DNA of 23,961 nt from an uncultured Eubacteriales bacterium (GTDB lineage Bacteria; Bacillota; Clostridia; UBA1381), in NCBI GenBank assembly GCA_905199755.1, contig CAJKHT010000043.1, positions 1 through 23,961 of the forward strand. Direction: 5' to 3'. Numbering within the stretch: position 1 is the first letter of the stretch; each line of letters starts with the position of its first letter. Below, piece by piece: positions 1 to 7,756 of this stretch. The position numbers and the translations under genes were made by a program. The notes under the pieces are model-generated. The model made no database searches and was not told where the DNA came from. It saw only the letters and a list, made by a program, of their open reading frames with translations.

Positions 1-2
1 AA

Positions 3-281
3 AGTTTTTTTGGTTATATATACATTTTACAACATGATGTCAATATGCTCTTTTTCTTTTACCCCAACATTTATTATACAACCAAAAAAGAATTGACTTT
101 CGACCAGTACATGATATTTATTAAGGACTATATGAGCATAGCCGATACAAAGCAAAAGGAGATGATAAAAACGGACGAATACAAAAAGGCCGATTATGAT
201 ACCAAAGAAAAGCAATTAACAAAGGCTCGTTCAGACGCTAAGAAAAAAGCTGTGCAAAATATCATGAGCAAAACAAAATAA
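3..281 (+). CDS. C-terminal part of an unrecognised protein (5' end outside window)
   Basis: The frame is open from the first bases of the window to the TAA at 279-281, so this is probably the 3' end of a longer gene; the first internal ATG (45) has no ribosome binding site. The visible part (about 92 residues) starts with a hydrophobic, Phe/Tyr-rich stretch, then turns strongly charged and Lys-rich from about residue 26, with a helical, coiled-coil-like end (KEKQLTKARSDAKKKA). No family is recognised and no function is proposed. The DNA is clearly more A+T-rich than the rest of the window, which could mean a different origin or only a low-complexity tail. It points away from the minus-strand genes that follow and is separated from them by two hairpins. 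It could still be a chance open frame. Confidence 0.45.
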   Translation, partial: SFFGYIYILQHDVNMLFFFYPNIYYTTKKELTFDQYMIFIKDYMSIADTKQKEMIKTDEYKKADYDTKEKQLTKARSDAKKKAVQNIMSKTK

Positions 282-296
282 AAAACTTATAAACCT

Positions 297-330
297 ATAC
301 AAGGGCGTAATTGATATTGCGCTCTTGTAT
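297..330 (+). terminator. hairpin just downstream of the partial gene
   Basis: An 11-bp stem (297-307 with 320-330, one G-U pair) and a 12-nt loop lie 16 nt after the stop of the partial gene. No clear U-tract follows (ATTCACC), so terminator function is only suggested by position. Confidence 0.4.
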
Positions 331-401
331 ATTCACCGCATATTAATTAACGCTTTTGAAAGGATATTCTTGTTTTAATAGTTAAATGTAGTCATAAATA
401 A

Positions 402-437
402 AAATCTCCGTAGCAGAATTAACTGCTGCGGAGATTT
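402..437 (-). terminator. intrinsic terminator of the tRNA-Met unit
   Basis: A 15-bp stem (402-416 with 423-437, one G-U pair) with a 6-nt loop. On the minus strand the stem runs into TTTATTTATG. It lies 40 nt past the 3' end of the tRNA gene and is the natural end of its transcript. The flanking A/T runs may let it act in both directions. Confidence 0.8.
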
Positions 438-477
438 ACTACTATCGCAAACACAAAAAGTTCGGATAATACTGTTA

Positions 478-554
478 TGGTAGCGGTAACTAGATTCGAA
501 CTAGTGACACTGCGGGTATGAACCGCATGCTCTAGCCAACTGAGCTATACCGCC
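478..554 (-). tRNA. tRNA-Met (anticodon CAT), CCA encoded
   Basis: Read on the minus strand, this folds as a full cloverleaf: acceptor stem GGCGGTA/TACCGCT (first pair G-U), D-arm with AGCTCAGTTGGCTAGAGC, anticodon stem TGCGG/CCGCA around TTCATAC (anticodon CAT), and T-arm ACTAG-TTCGAAT-CTAGT. Discriminator A is at 481 and an encoded CCA at 478-480. The GGCGGTRTAGCTCAGYTGGCTAGAGC start is that of elongator tRNA-Met rather than initiator tRNA; tRNA-Ile2 (lysidine CAT) also reads CAT but has a different body. It is a single-gene unit with its own promoter and terminator. Confidence 0.96.
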
Positions 555-567
555 ATGCAACATTAAT

Positions 568-596
568 ATTATACTCGTTTTCCAAGCATTTGTCAA
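568..596 (-). promoter_or_regulatory. consensus sigma-A promoter of tRNA-Met
   Basis: On the minus strand TTGACA (591-596) and TATAAT (568-573) are exact consensus hexamers with a 17-bp spacer. Transcription should start near 561, a few bases before the tRNA 5' end at 554. Confidence 0.92.
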
Positions 597-640
597 GACT
601 TTTTTACCAAAAAAATAAATATTTTTTCATTTTTTTGATG

Positions 641-678
641 AGGCTGTTTAAAAAGTCAATTGACTTTTTAAACAGCCT
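641..678. repeat. 38-bp perfect palindrome between rhaB and tRNA-Met
   Basis: Two 19-bp arms with no spacer, centred on CAATTG, flanked by TTAACTTTTTC on the plus-strand side. As RNA it would form a long A/U-rich hairpin with a G/C-rich base (GGCTG). It could be a back-up terminator for rhaB, or a dispersed repeat. Confidence 0.75.
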
Positions 679-688
679 TAACTTTTTC

Positions 689-722
689 AAGGGGATAGAA
701 AAAAGTTTTTTAACATCCCCTT
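689..722 (-). terminator. hairpin overlapping the rhaB stop codon
   Basis: An 8-bp stem (689-696 with 715-722) is extended by an inner A6/T6 pairing (699-704 with 706-711). It begins in the rhaB stop codon (722-724). On the minus strand it contains an internal T-run but is followed by GAAAAAGTT, so it may act together with the palindrome 10 bp further on. Confidence 0.55.
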
Positions 723-2185
723 TACTTCAGTATTTCTTTAAATCTTGTATATGCCTTATCCCATTCGCCGGAGGATTTCGGTTCATAGTGCTTTATATCA
801 AATGAATTTGCTATCGCTTCACGCGCTTTTGCCAAACCCTCTATCTCGCCCAATGCCATAAACTGCACGGCAATATTGCCGAGAGCCGTAGCCTCAACAG
901 GGCCTGCCGTAACGATGCAGTCACATGCATCAGCCGTCATTGAGCAAAGCAGCGGATCCTTCGTGCCGCCTCCGACAATGTGTATTCCGCCGAAAGTCTT
1001 TTGGGTAATATCACGCAGATTTATATATGCATGCTTATATTTCAGCGCAAGGCTTTCATAAATGCATCGCATAATTTCACCGATACTCTGCGGCACATAC
1101 TGTCCTGTTCTTTCGCAGAAGCTCTGCACTCTTGCAGGAATATCACCCGGTTTTCCGAATTCGGGACTGTCCGGATTTATAAAGCATCTGAACGGCTCAC
1201 ATTTAAGCGCCGCCTGTTCCAAATCATTGAAGCTTAAATCCTGTCCCTGCTTGATCCATGTGCGTCTTGATTCCTGAATAAGCCACAATCCCATTATATT
1301 TGTAAGAAAGCGTATACTTCCTCCGTAGCCGCCCTCATTCGTGTATGATGCTGCAAGTCCCTTTTCGGATATAACAGGCTCCGAAAGCTCTGTGCCGAAA
1401 AGCGACCACGTACCGCAGCTGATATATACAAAATCCTTTTCCTGTGTCGGAACGGAAACAACCGCCGATGCGGTATCATGAGAGCCTACAGCTATAACCG
1501 GTACGGATTTTACTCCCAGCTCGCTGCATACATCTTCCGATAAATTTCCGAGTACCGTTCCCGGAGAAACTATGTCACACAACAGATTTTCGCGTATGCC
1601 CGCTTCTTTTAAAAGTTCACGGTTCCAGTCTCTTGTGTAAGGATTTAACATCTGTGATGTTGAAGCTATTGTATATTCGTTTTTCTTCACACCCGTGAGA
1701 AAATAATTGAGCAAATCGGGCATAAAAAGCATTTTGTCTGCTTTTGAGAGTGTATCCGGTCTGTACTTTTCCAGATAATACAGCTGATAAAGTGTATTAA
1801 AATTCATAATCTGTATGCCTGTTTCCTCATACACCTTTTCGCGGCTTACCGTTTTAAACAGCTCCTCGGGAATATTATCCGTTCTGCTGTCACGATAATG
1901 CACGGGATTGCCGATAAGGTCGCCGTTTTCATCTGTCAACCCGAAATCAACCCCCCATGTATCAATGCCTATCGCGTCAAAGCCGCCGGCAAGCTTAGCC
2001 TTGACTATACCTTGTTTTATCTGATTAAACAGATACAGTACGTCCCAGTAAAACGTACCGCGCACGGCAACACCGTTATTTTCAAATCTGTGTACCTCGT
2101 TAAGCGTGATTTTTCCGCTATCCAGTGAAGCAATAACCGCTCTTCCGCTTGATGCACCGAGGTCGAATGCAAGAACCTTTTTCAT
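722..2185 (-). CDS. rhaB: rhamnulokinase
   Basis: Cytosolic kinase converting L-rhamnulose plus ATP to L-rhamnulose-1-phosphate, the second step of L-rhamnose breakdown. The 487 residues match the usual RhaB length. N-terminal FGGY/ASKHA-fold motifs are FDLGASSGRAV (7-17) and the RhaB-typical GIDTWGVDFGL (73-83). GSHDTASAV (234-242) places the catalytic-base aspartate at 237, and the nucleotide-binding GGGTKD is at 405-410. The ATG has an AAAGGAA site 8-9 nt upstream. It is the last gene of an aldolase > DeoR > rhaB operon. No rhamnose isomerase (rhaA) is in the window, so that step must be encoded elsewhere. Some FGGY kinases accept related ketoses, but the motifs point clearly to RhaB. Confidence 0.94.
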   Translation of the reverse strand: MKKVLAFDLGASSGRAVIASLDSGKITLNEVHRFENNGVAVRGTFYWDVLYLFNQIKQGIVKAKLAGGFDAIGIDTWGVDFGLTDENGDLIGNPVHYRDSRTDNIPEELFKTVSREKVYEETGIQIMNFNTLYQLYYLEKYRPDTLSKADKMLFMPDLLNYFLTGVKKNEYTIASTSQMLNPYTRDWNRELLKEAGIRENLLCDIVSPGTVLGNLSEDVCSELGVKSVPVIAVGSHDTASAVVSVPTQEKDFVYISCGTWSLFGTELSEPVISEKGLAASYTNEGGYGGSIRFLTNIMGLWLIQESRRTWIKQGQDLSFNDLEQAALKCEPFRCFINPDSPEFGKPGDIPARVQSFCERTGQYVPQSIGEIMRCIYESLALKYKHAYINLRDITQKTFGGIHIVGGGTKDPLLCSMTADACDCIVTAGPVEATALGNIAVQFMALGEIEGLAKAREAIANSFDIKHYEPKSSGEWDKAYTRFKEILK

Positions 2186-2215
2186 GCTTGTATTCCTTTC
2201 TGTGCCTTATGCACA

Positions 2216-2245
2216 AATTGTCCGCAGCAGCAACCGCGGACAATT
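2216..2245 (-). other. intercistronic stem-loop between the DeoR gene and rhaB
   Basis: A perfect 10-bp stem (2216-2225 with 2236-2245) with a 10-nt loop starts 4 nt after the regulator stop codon. No U-tract follows. A second, 5-bp hairpin (2201-2205/2211-2215) lies directly beside it. It could stabilise or punctuate the mRNA between the two genes. Confidence 0.6.
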
Positions 2246-2249
2246 CACA

Positions 2250-3011
2250 TTATATTTTCACTATTTCTGTTTCAAACTCGTTAAATTTTTTGCGAATTTC
2301 CTCATCAGGCTCCGTATCGGTAATAAGGCAGTCAATCTGCTCAAATGACGCAAGCTTTATAAAGCCCACACTGCCCATTTTGCTTTTATCGCAAAGATAA
2401 TATTTCTTTTCCGCATTTTTAAGCATTTTTTTCTTAATTCCGCATTCCTGCTCGTTGCTTTCAAGAATACCTGCCTCGGCGGTTATTCCCTTGCTTGAAA
2501 AGAATACCTTGCTTGCAAAATAATTTTCTTCTATGCTTTTTTCAGCAAGACTTCCCACAAATGACTGATTATCGCTCACCATTCCGCCGACGGCAATCAC
2601 TTTTATGCCGTCCGTGCCGGCAAGTTCATTTACTATACGGATTGAGTTTGTTATAATCGTCACGTTTTTTAACTGTTTAAGCTCACGTGCCATAAAAAAT
2701 GTTGTGGTAGACGCATCAAGAAATATTGTGTCGCCGTGCGAAACAAATCTGCATGCCTCTCTTGCCATTTTCTGCTTTGACTCCACATTCAGAAGCTTTC
2801 GCTTTTCGAGGGAGGCTTCGTATGTGTTTTCGTTTATCGGTATTGCACCGCCGTGAGTCCGCCTGAGACACTCCTGCTGTTCAAGCTTTTCAAGGTCGCG
2901 GCGGACGGTTTCCTCCGTTACACCGAAATCCTTGCTTAGCTTGCTTACCCAGACAGCGCCCTCACTGTTTAAAACTTCAAGTATCTTTTTCTGACGTTCG
3001 AGTGCAAACAC
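2250..3011 (-). CDS. DeoR-family transcriptional regulator of the deoxysugar operon
   Basis: A 253-residue DNA-binding repressor of the DeoR/GlpR family. Residues 1-57 form the winged helix-turn-helix (ALERQKKIL, then FGVTEETVRRDLEKLE, then RRTHGGAI). The rest is the DeoR sensor domain with LDASTTT, ITNS and VGGM, which in this family senses phosphorylated sugars. The start is a GTG at 3011, seven bases after AGGAGG (3019-3024); an ATG four bases upstream is out of frame. Sitting between the aldolase and kinase genes, it most likely controls this operon, with a pathway phosphosugar as the probable ligand (inference). Its gene lies 38 bp after the aldolase stop. Confidence 0.9.
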   Translation of the reverse strand: MFALERQKKILEVLNSEGAVWVSKLSKDFGVTEETVRRDLEKLEQQECLRRTHGGAIPINENTYEASLEKRKLLNVESKQKMAREACRFVSHGDTIFLDASTTTFFMARELKQLKNVTIITNSIRIVNELAGTDGIKVIAVGGMVSDNQSFVGSLAEKSIEENYFASKVFFSSKGITAEAGILESNEQECGIKKKMLKNAEKKYYLCDKSKMGSVGFIKLASFEQIDCLITDTEPDEEIRKKFNEFETEIVKI

Positions 3012-3049
3012 ACATGTTCCTCCTTCCTTTTAACGAATATTTTTTTGAT

Positions 3050-3829
3050 TTACTTATTAAGTTCTTCTATAACCTTTCTGGTTATTCTTGCAACAAGCTC
3101 CTCGTCAACGGGCTTGTTCTTTACGCGGTCTGCGCCTACACCCTCGGGAATACCGCCGTTCGGGAAATCTGCCGGGTGCTTGCCGCTCATACCGAATTGT
3201 CTTCTTATCTCGTAAAGCTTTTCAACCTGCTCTTTTGAAAATTCTTTCGGGCCGCCCAGCTGATTTGCATGATACAAAAGCTCTGCATAAAACTCTACCG
3301 ACTCCATTTTGTAATATGCAGTTGTGAGAGAATCACCGTATGTAAGAGCACCGTGGCTTTCCAAAAGCACTGCATCGTAGTAGGGCAGATATTTTTCCAC
3401 AGCATCGGGTATTTCGGGAGTTGACGGTGTGCCGTACTCCGCAATAGGTACGCTGCCGAGCGAAATTACCGCTTCGGGCATGATAGGCTGTGTAAGCGGA
3501 ATACCTGCAATTGCAAAGCTTGTGGCATAAATCGGGTGCGCATGAACAACCGAACGTACATCCGGGCGCTTTTCATATACTCTTAAGTGCATTTTTATCT
3601 CGGATGACGGTCTGAAACCCTCGTTTGCTTCAAGAACATTTCCCTTTGCGTCAATCTTGCATATAAATTCGGGAGTCATAAATCCCTTGCTCACTCCGGT
3701 AGGGGTGCAAAGAAACTCATTGTCCGAAATTTTAACGGAAATATTGCCGTCATTTGCCGCAACCATTCCTCTGTTATAAATTCTTTTTCCGATGTCACAG
3801 ATTTGCTGTTTGATTTCGTATTCTGTCAT
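3050..3829 (-). CDS. class II (Zn) L-fuculose/L-rhamnulose-1-phosphate-type aldolase with C-terminal encapsulation-peptide-like helix
   Basis: Cleaves a 1-phosphorylated deoxyketose to dihydroxyacetone phosphate and L-lactaldehyde. FucA-like zinc-site residues are visible: Glu77 (PSSE), His96 and His98 (VVHAHP), His159 (ESHG). N-terminal DGNIS (27-31) and TGVSKG are typical of the aldolase/adducin family. At 259 residues it is about 40 longer than E. coli FucA. After a Gly/Pro-rich linker (about 222-240) it ends in an amphipathic helix, VDEELVARITRKVIEEL, which resembles peptides that target enzymes into bacterial microcompartments. Fucose/rhamnose microcompartment loci of Clostridia use such tagged aldolases. 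Pairing with rhaB suggests rhamnulose-1-phosphate as one substrate; fuculose-1-phosphate is equally possible. First gene of the operon, with GGAG 10 nt upstream of the ATG. Confidence 0.88.
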   Translation of the reverse strand: MTEYEIKQQICDIGKRIYNRGMVAANDGNISVKISDNEFLCTPTGVSKGFMTPEFICKIDAKGNVLEANEGFRPSSEIKMHLRVYEKRPDVRSVVHAHPIYATSFAIAGIPLTQPIMPEAVISLGSVPIAEYGTPSTPEIPDAVEKYLPYYDAVLLESHGALTYGDSLTTAYYKMESVEFYAELLYHANQLGGPKEFSKEQVEKLYEIRRQFGMSGKHPADFPNGGIPEGVGADRVKNKPVDEELVARITRKVIEELNK

Positions 3830-3867
3830 TGTAAGTATGCTCCTTTTATTTCTTTATTTATGATTAT

Positions 3868-3896
3868 ATTGTAGCACAACAACAGTTCGGTGTCAA
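3868..3896 (-). promoter_or_regulatory. sigma-A promoter of the aldolase-deoR-rhaB operon
   Basis: On the minus strand TTGACA (3891-3896), a 17-bp spacer and TACAAT (3868-3873). The start point would be near 3861, giving a leader of about 32 nt. No clear inverted-repeat operator is visible in the spacer. Confidence 0.88.
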
Positions 3897-3967
3897 TATG
3901 TTTTTGTGGTTTTTTCTTTTTTTATGTTTGTTTTTCTGCGATTGGGCGGCAGGCACAGAATGTATAA

Positions 3968-4063
3968 AACGCACCTATGGGAGTACGATTGTGAACCGCT
4001 CTCCAAAAGTCAGACCAAAAATCTAACGATTGGGAGGTTGGTTCATGTACTTCATGGTGCGTT
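3968..4063. other. structured intergenic element: long imperfect inverted repeat downstream of the SLH gene
   Basis: Outer arms AACGCACC (3968-3975) and GGTGCGTT (4056-4063) are exact inverted repeats. Further inward ATG/CAT, GTAC/GTAC and TGAACC/GGTTCA also pair, giving about 21 bp in four helices separated by bulges, and an inner CTC..CAA/TTG.GAG helix is possible. On the minus strand the last arm runs into TTTTATAC, so it could end SLH-gene transcription. Its length and terminal inverted repeats also fit a small non-autonomous repeat element or a structured RNA. No conserved ORF is seen in it. Confidence 0.55.
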
Positions 4064-4067
4064 ATGC

Positions 4068-5876
4068 TTAATATGCAGGCTTTAACACTCCTCCGCCGAA
4101 AAGCGGTATTGTTTTTCCGTCAAGCCATTTATTGCCCGGTGCACCCGGATCGTATGTTATATTATGTCCGTTTGTGTTTATATTTCCGCATTGTGCATCT
4201 TCGTTTTCGAATACCGTCACATATGAATCCGCACTCAGTTCCCATGTGCTGTCCGCACTTAACGATATATTCATTGCACCTGTATAGTTTGCGGGATTCA
4301 GGGCTCCGCTGTACAATGATTTTGCTTTTAGGTTCATCGTTACCGAACTTATTCCGTCCGTCACAATATCACCGGAAAGCTTTTGGTTTTGTGCGTTAAT
4401 CACAGCATGACCGCCGTTTGAGCCATCATTTCCCCATTTATCCGCCATTGCTTTTAAAAGCACTCTGCCCGACGGCAGAGATATATCGGAGGCTTCGAGC
4501 GTGATTTCCGCATCGGTATTCGTCACAAAGAAAACGGAATCACCGTCGGACGCTATATTTGTCTTAAATGCCGAAAAAAGCCCTGTTCCGTCTTTTGTGT
4601 TGCCGTTTTCGCTGTTGAAAATCAGTATTCCTTTGCCCGACAATGTGCTGCTGTTTGCGGACACGCTGCCCGTGCCGTCAATAGCGGCGGAGTAAGCCTT
4701 TGCAAGGCTTACCTTTGTATTGTTAAGCGTAACCCGACCGGCGGAATATATTCCGGGAGACATTTCATTTCCCGTAACTATGTACAAGCCGTCGCCGGTA
4801 ATGCTGCTGCCGTCAAATGCTCTGATTGCAGGCGCATTTGCACCCTCCGCAGACATACGTGTGTTGGAAATATTCATGACAGCACTGCCTGCTGCCGCAG
4901 CAGCAGACGAGCCGCTGCCGGTCGCCGCAAGCGCCGAACCCGAAATATTGACAATCGAATTTCCGTCGGCAAAAACCGCATCGGCATTTTCCGCGCCCGA
5001 AAGTACGGACACATTCGTAAGCGATGCATTTGAGCTTTTTATTGCAAGAGCGGCATTTAATCCGCTGTATATGCTGTTTTCGGGAACGGTTGACTCTCCG
5101 CTCCTTTTTGTCAGAGTGACACCGTTTGCCGTATATGAGGAATTTTCTGCCCATACCACACTCTGATTGACTTCATCGGCATAGTACTGCTTCATGTTTT
5201 CCTGTGTATCGGAGGTTATTTTTACAGCGGCTTTCATTGAATTAAGAGCGGCTTCCTTTGCGGCATCCTCCGCTTCTCTGACCTTTTCCATGTTATAAAA
5301 CATGACTGCCAGCTGCGCTCTTGTCATTTCGTCCTTTGGCATAAATTTGCCGCCGTCACCGTGAATTATACCCATTTTTGTGAGTGTTGCCGCGGCATTT
5401 ACCTTGTCCCATTTTATTTTATCCGCGTCCGAGTAATATTGTGCGGCATTATCGCAGAACTGCTCCTCGGTTATGCCGGACGTGTTGTATATTGCGTTGT
5501 ATATCAATCCTGCGGCTTCCTCGCGCGTGATTGCTCTTTCGGGTTCAAATGTTTCGTCCTCATATATCTTCTGCGCTTTTATTCTGAGTATTGCGTCCGC
5601 ATAGTATGAATCATACGGTACGTCGCTGTAATTCAGCCCGTATGTTTCTTCAAGGCTGAAGTACCTTGACAAAAGCATTGCAAAATCACCGCGTTTCATG
5701 TATGTGCCGGGTGAAAACTCGGTTTCGGAAACTCCCTTTATGACACCCATCTGCGACAGTACATTGACGCTTTGCTGCGCCCATTCGTAATTCTTCATAT
5801 CGGTAAAGCCTGCGGCATATACATGCATACCCGTTACCGTTGCTGCCGCAAGCACGGCGGCTGTAATTCTTTTCAT
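4068..5876 (-). CDS. secreted S-layer-homology (SLH) protein with beta-helix-like repeat region
   Basis: A cell-surface protein of 602 residues. Residues 1-21 look like a signal peptide (MKRITAAVLAAATV...AYA-like end). Three SLH repeats follow at about 22-66, 82-132 and 144-198, with typical cores such as FTDMKNYEWAQQSVNVL, FSPGTYMKRGDFAMLLSRYF and MTRAQLAVMFYN; SLH domains anchor proteins non-covalently to wall polysaccharide. After a charged helical linker (about 199-235) comes a region of repeating short beta-strand, Asn/Ser/Thr/Gly-rich turns (about 240-570), like right-handed beta-helix adhesins. No catalytic motif is recognised, so adhesion or a structural role is an inference. The ATG overlaps the mnmG stop (ATGA) and has AAGGAAGG six bases upstream. 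Confidence 0.85.
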   Translation of the reverse strand: MKRITAAVLAAATVTGMHVYAAGFTDMKNYEWAQQSVNVLSQMGVIKGVSETEFSPGTYMKRGDFAMLLSRYFSLEETYGLNYSDVPYDSYYADAILRIKAQKIYEDETFEPERAITREEAAGLIYNAIYNTSGITEEQFCDNAAQYYSDADKIKWDKVNAAATLTKMGIIHGDGGKFMPKDEMTRAQLAVMFYNMEKVREAEDAAKEAALNSMKAAVKITSDTQENMKQYYADEVNQSVVWAENSSYTANGVTLTKRSGESTVPENSIYSGLNAALAIKSSNASLTNVSVLSGAENADAVFADGNSIVNISGSALAATGSGSSAAAAAGSAVMNISNTRMSAEGANAPAIRAFDGSSITGDGLYIVTGNEMSPGIYSAGRVTLNNTKVSLAKAYSAAIDGTGSVSANSSTLSGKGILIFNSENGNTKDGTGLFSAFKTNIASDGDSVFFVTNTDAEITLEASDISLPSGRVLLKAMADKWGNDGSNGGHAVINAQNQKLSGDIVTDGISSVTMNLKAKSLYSGALNPANYTGAMNISLSADSTWELSADSYVTVFENEDAQCGNINTNGHNITYDPGAPGNKWLDGKTIPLFGGGVLKPAY

Positions 5877-7756
5877 TCCGTACCTTCCTTTTGCCCTCTG
5901 CTTTGGCTTTCAAGCCAGACTATAAGTACCGATACATCGGCAGGGGAAACCCCCGATATTCTCGATGCCTGCCCCAAGGATTTCGGGCGAACCTTATTTA
6001 GCTTCTGCCGTGCCTCCAGTCTCAATCCGTGAATTTCGCTGTAGTCCTGATTTTCGGGCAGCAGCTTTCTTTCTGTTTTCTTAAACTGCTCTGCCTGTGC
6101 TATCTGGCGGTCGATATAACCCTTGTATTTTATCTTTATTTCCGCTTCCTCGCATATATCCGCCGAAAGCGCTTCTCTGCCGCTGTCTATAGGCGCGAGC
6201 TTTTCGTAGTCAAGCTCGGGACGCTTTAATAAATCGCTGAGTACAATTCCGGTCTTTACAGGAGTGGAATTGTATTGTTCAAGCAGCGGATTTGCCGTTT
6301 TCGGTGGAATTACCGCAGCTTCTATACGCTTGATTTCTTTTTCGATAAGCGCCATCTTGTTTTTGAAAGCGGCATACCGTTCTTCGCTTATAAGTCCTAC
6401 ACGGTAGCCGAACGGGGTAAGGCGTTCATCGGCATTGTCCTGTCTTAACAGCAGACGGTATTCGCTCCTTGATGTCATCATTCTGTAAGGCTCGTTTGTG
6501 CCTTTTGTTATAAGATCGTCTATGAGTGTTCCTATATAACCGTCAGAACGGCTAAGAATAAGGGGTTCTTCACCCTTAAGCTTAAGTGCTGCGTTTATAC
6601 CGGCAACGAGTCCCTGCGCTCCTGCCTCCTCATATCCCGAGGTGCCGTTAAACTGTCCTGCGCCGTACAGTCCCGGAATATCCTTAAATTCCAGCGTTGC
6701 ATAAAGCTGCTGCGGATCGCAGCAATCATATTCGATAGCATATGCACTGCGCATAATCTCAACATTTTCCAGCCCCTCAACGCTTCTGTACATTTCAAGC
6801 TGCACGTCCTCGGGCAGACTTGTGGAAAAGCCCTGGGCATACATTTCCTTTGTGTCAAGTCCCATAGGCTCTATAAAAAGCTGATGTCTCGGCTTATCCT
6901 TAAAGCGCATGACCTTATCCTCAATCGACGGGCAATACCGCGGACCTATTCCCTCAACATAACCGCCGTACATTGCGGAGCGTTCGAGATTATCCATTAT
7001 TATTCGGTGCGTGCGCTCATTTGTGTAAACCAGATAGCAGGGCACCTGTTCTTTTTCTATATTCTTGTTTTCAAACGAAAACGGGACAATTTTCTCATCG
7101 CCCGTTTCAATCTCCATTTTATCGTAATTAAGCGAATCGGCATGTATTCTTGCCGGAGTTCCCGTTTTAAAGCGTCTCAGCTCAATGCCGAGATTTTTCA
7201 GATTTTCGCTCAATGCATTTGCCGGAAACATGCCGTCGGGACCGCTTTCGCGCGAATAGCTGCCGATAAGGATTTTTCCGCGCAGATATGTTCCCGTTGC
7301 GATTATAACGGCCTTAACCGCATATTCGCTGCCCGTATGAGTCACAACTCCCGAAACATGACCGTCCGTGACCTTAACCTCAACGATTTCAGCCTGCTTC
7401 ACAAACAGATTTTTCTGCATTTCCACACGTTTTTTCATTTCCGCGTGGTATTTTTTTCTGTCAACCTGCGCTCTTAGGGAATGTACGGCAGGACCTTTGC
7501 CGCGGTTAAGCATTTTTGACTGTATAAAGCATGCGTCCGCCGCTTTGCCCATTTCGCCGCCCAATGCGTCTATCTCGCGCACAAGGTGTCCCTTTGCCGT
7601 TCCGCCTATGCTCGGATTGCACGGCAGATTTCCTATAGCATCAAGACTTATCGAAAACATAACCGTCTTTATGCCGAGCCTTGCACATGCGAGTGCCGCC
7701 TCGACTCCGGCATGTCCTCCGCCTATAACGGCTGCATCATATTCTCCGAGAATCAT
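5873..7756 (-). CDS. mnmG: tRNA uridine-5-carboxymethylaminomethyl modification enzyme MnmG
   Basis: FAD- and NADH-dependent subunit that works with MnmE to install the (carboxymethyl)aminomethyl group at wobble U34 of certain tRNAs. It is 627 residues, normal for the family. The N-terminal FAD-binding signature is IGGGHAGVEAA (11-21), followed by CNPSIGG and KGHLVREIDALGGEMG. GTFLRG-like TGTYLRGKI, the RGKGPAVHSLRAQ stretch and the helical C-terminal domain ending in RISGVSPADVSVLIVWL complete the family pattern. It overlaps the upstream membrane-protein gene by 4 bp and the downstream SLH gene by 4 bp, so the three are probably co-transcribed. It is not next to mnmE, rsmG, jag or yidC as in many Firmicutes. 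Confidence 0.96.
   Translation of the reverse strand: MILGEYDAAVIGGGHAGVEAALACARLGIKTVMFSISLDAIGNLPCNPSIGGTAKGHLVREIDALGGEMGKAADACFIQSKMLNRGKGPAVHSLRAQVDRKKYHAEMKKRVEMQKNLFVKQAEIVEVKVTDGHVSGVVTHTGSEYAVKAVIIATGTYLRGKILIGSYSRESGPDGMFPANALSENLKNLGIELRRFKTGTPARIHADSLNYDKMEIETGDEKIVPFSFENKNIEKEQVPCYLVYTNERTHRIIMDNLERSAMYGGYVEGIGPRYCPSIEDKVMRFKDKPRHQLFIEPMGLDTKEMYAQGFSTSLPEDVQLEMYRSVEGLENVEIMRSAYAIEYDCCDPQQLYATLEFKDIPGLYGAGQFNGTSGYEEAGAQGLVAGINAALKLKGEEPLILSRSDGYIGTLIDDLITKGTNEPYRMMTSRSEYRLLLRQDNADERLTPFGYRVGLISEERYAAFKNKMALIEKEIKRIEAAVIPPKTANPLLEQYNSTPVKTGIVLSDLLKRPELDYEKLAPIDSGREALSADICEEAEIKIKYKGYIDRQIAQAEQFKKTERKLLPENQDYSEIHGLRLEARQKLNKVRPKSLGQASRISGVSPADVSVLIVWLESQSRGQKEGTE

Noticed and set aside
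3050..4070. A full bacterial microcompartment locus
   Set aside because: Only the aldolase tail suggests it; no shell protein, dehydratase or aldehyde dehydrogenase gene occurs in the window.
4880..4920. Ala/Gly/Ser-rich tract in the SLH protein as a possible phase-variable repeat
   Set aside because: The codons are mixed and there is no regular nucleotide repeat unit.
6884..7477. 197-codon plus-strand open frame inside mnmG
   Set aside because: Fully antisense to a well-conserved gene, no ribosome site, no family resemblance.
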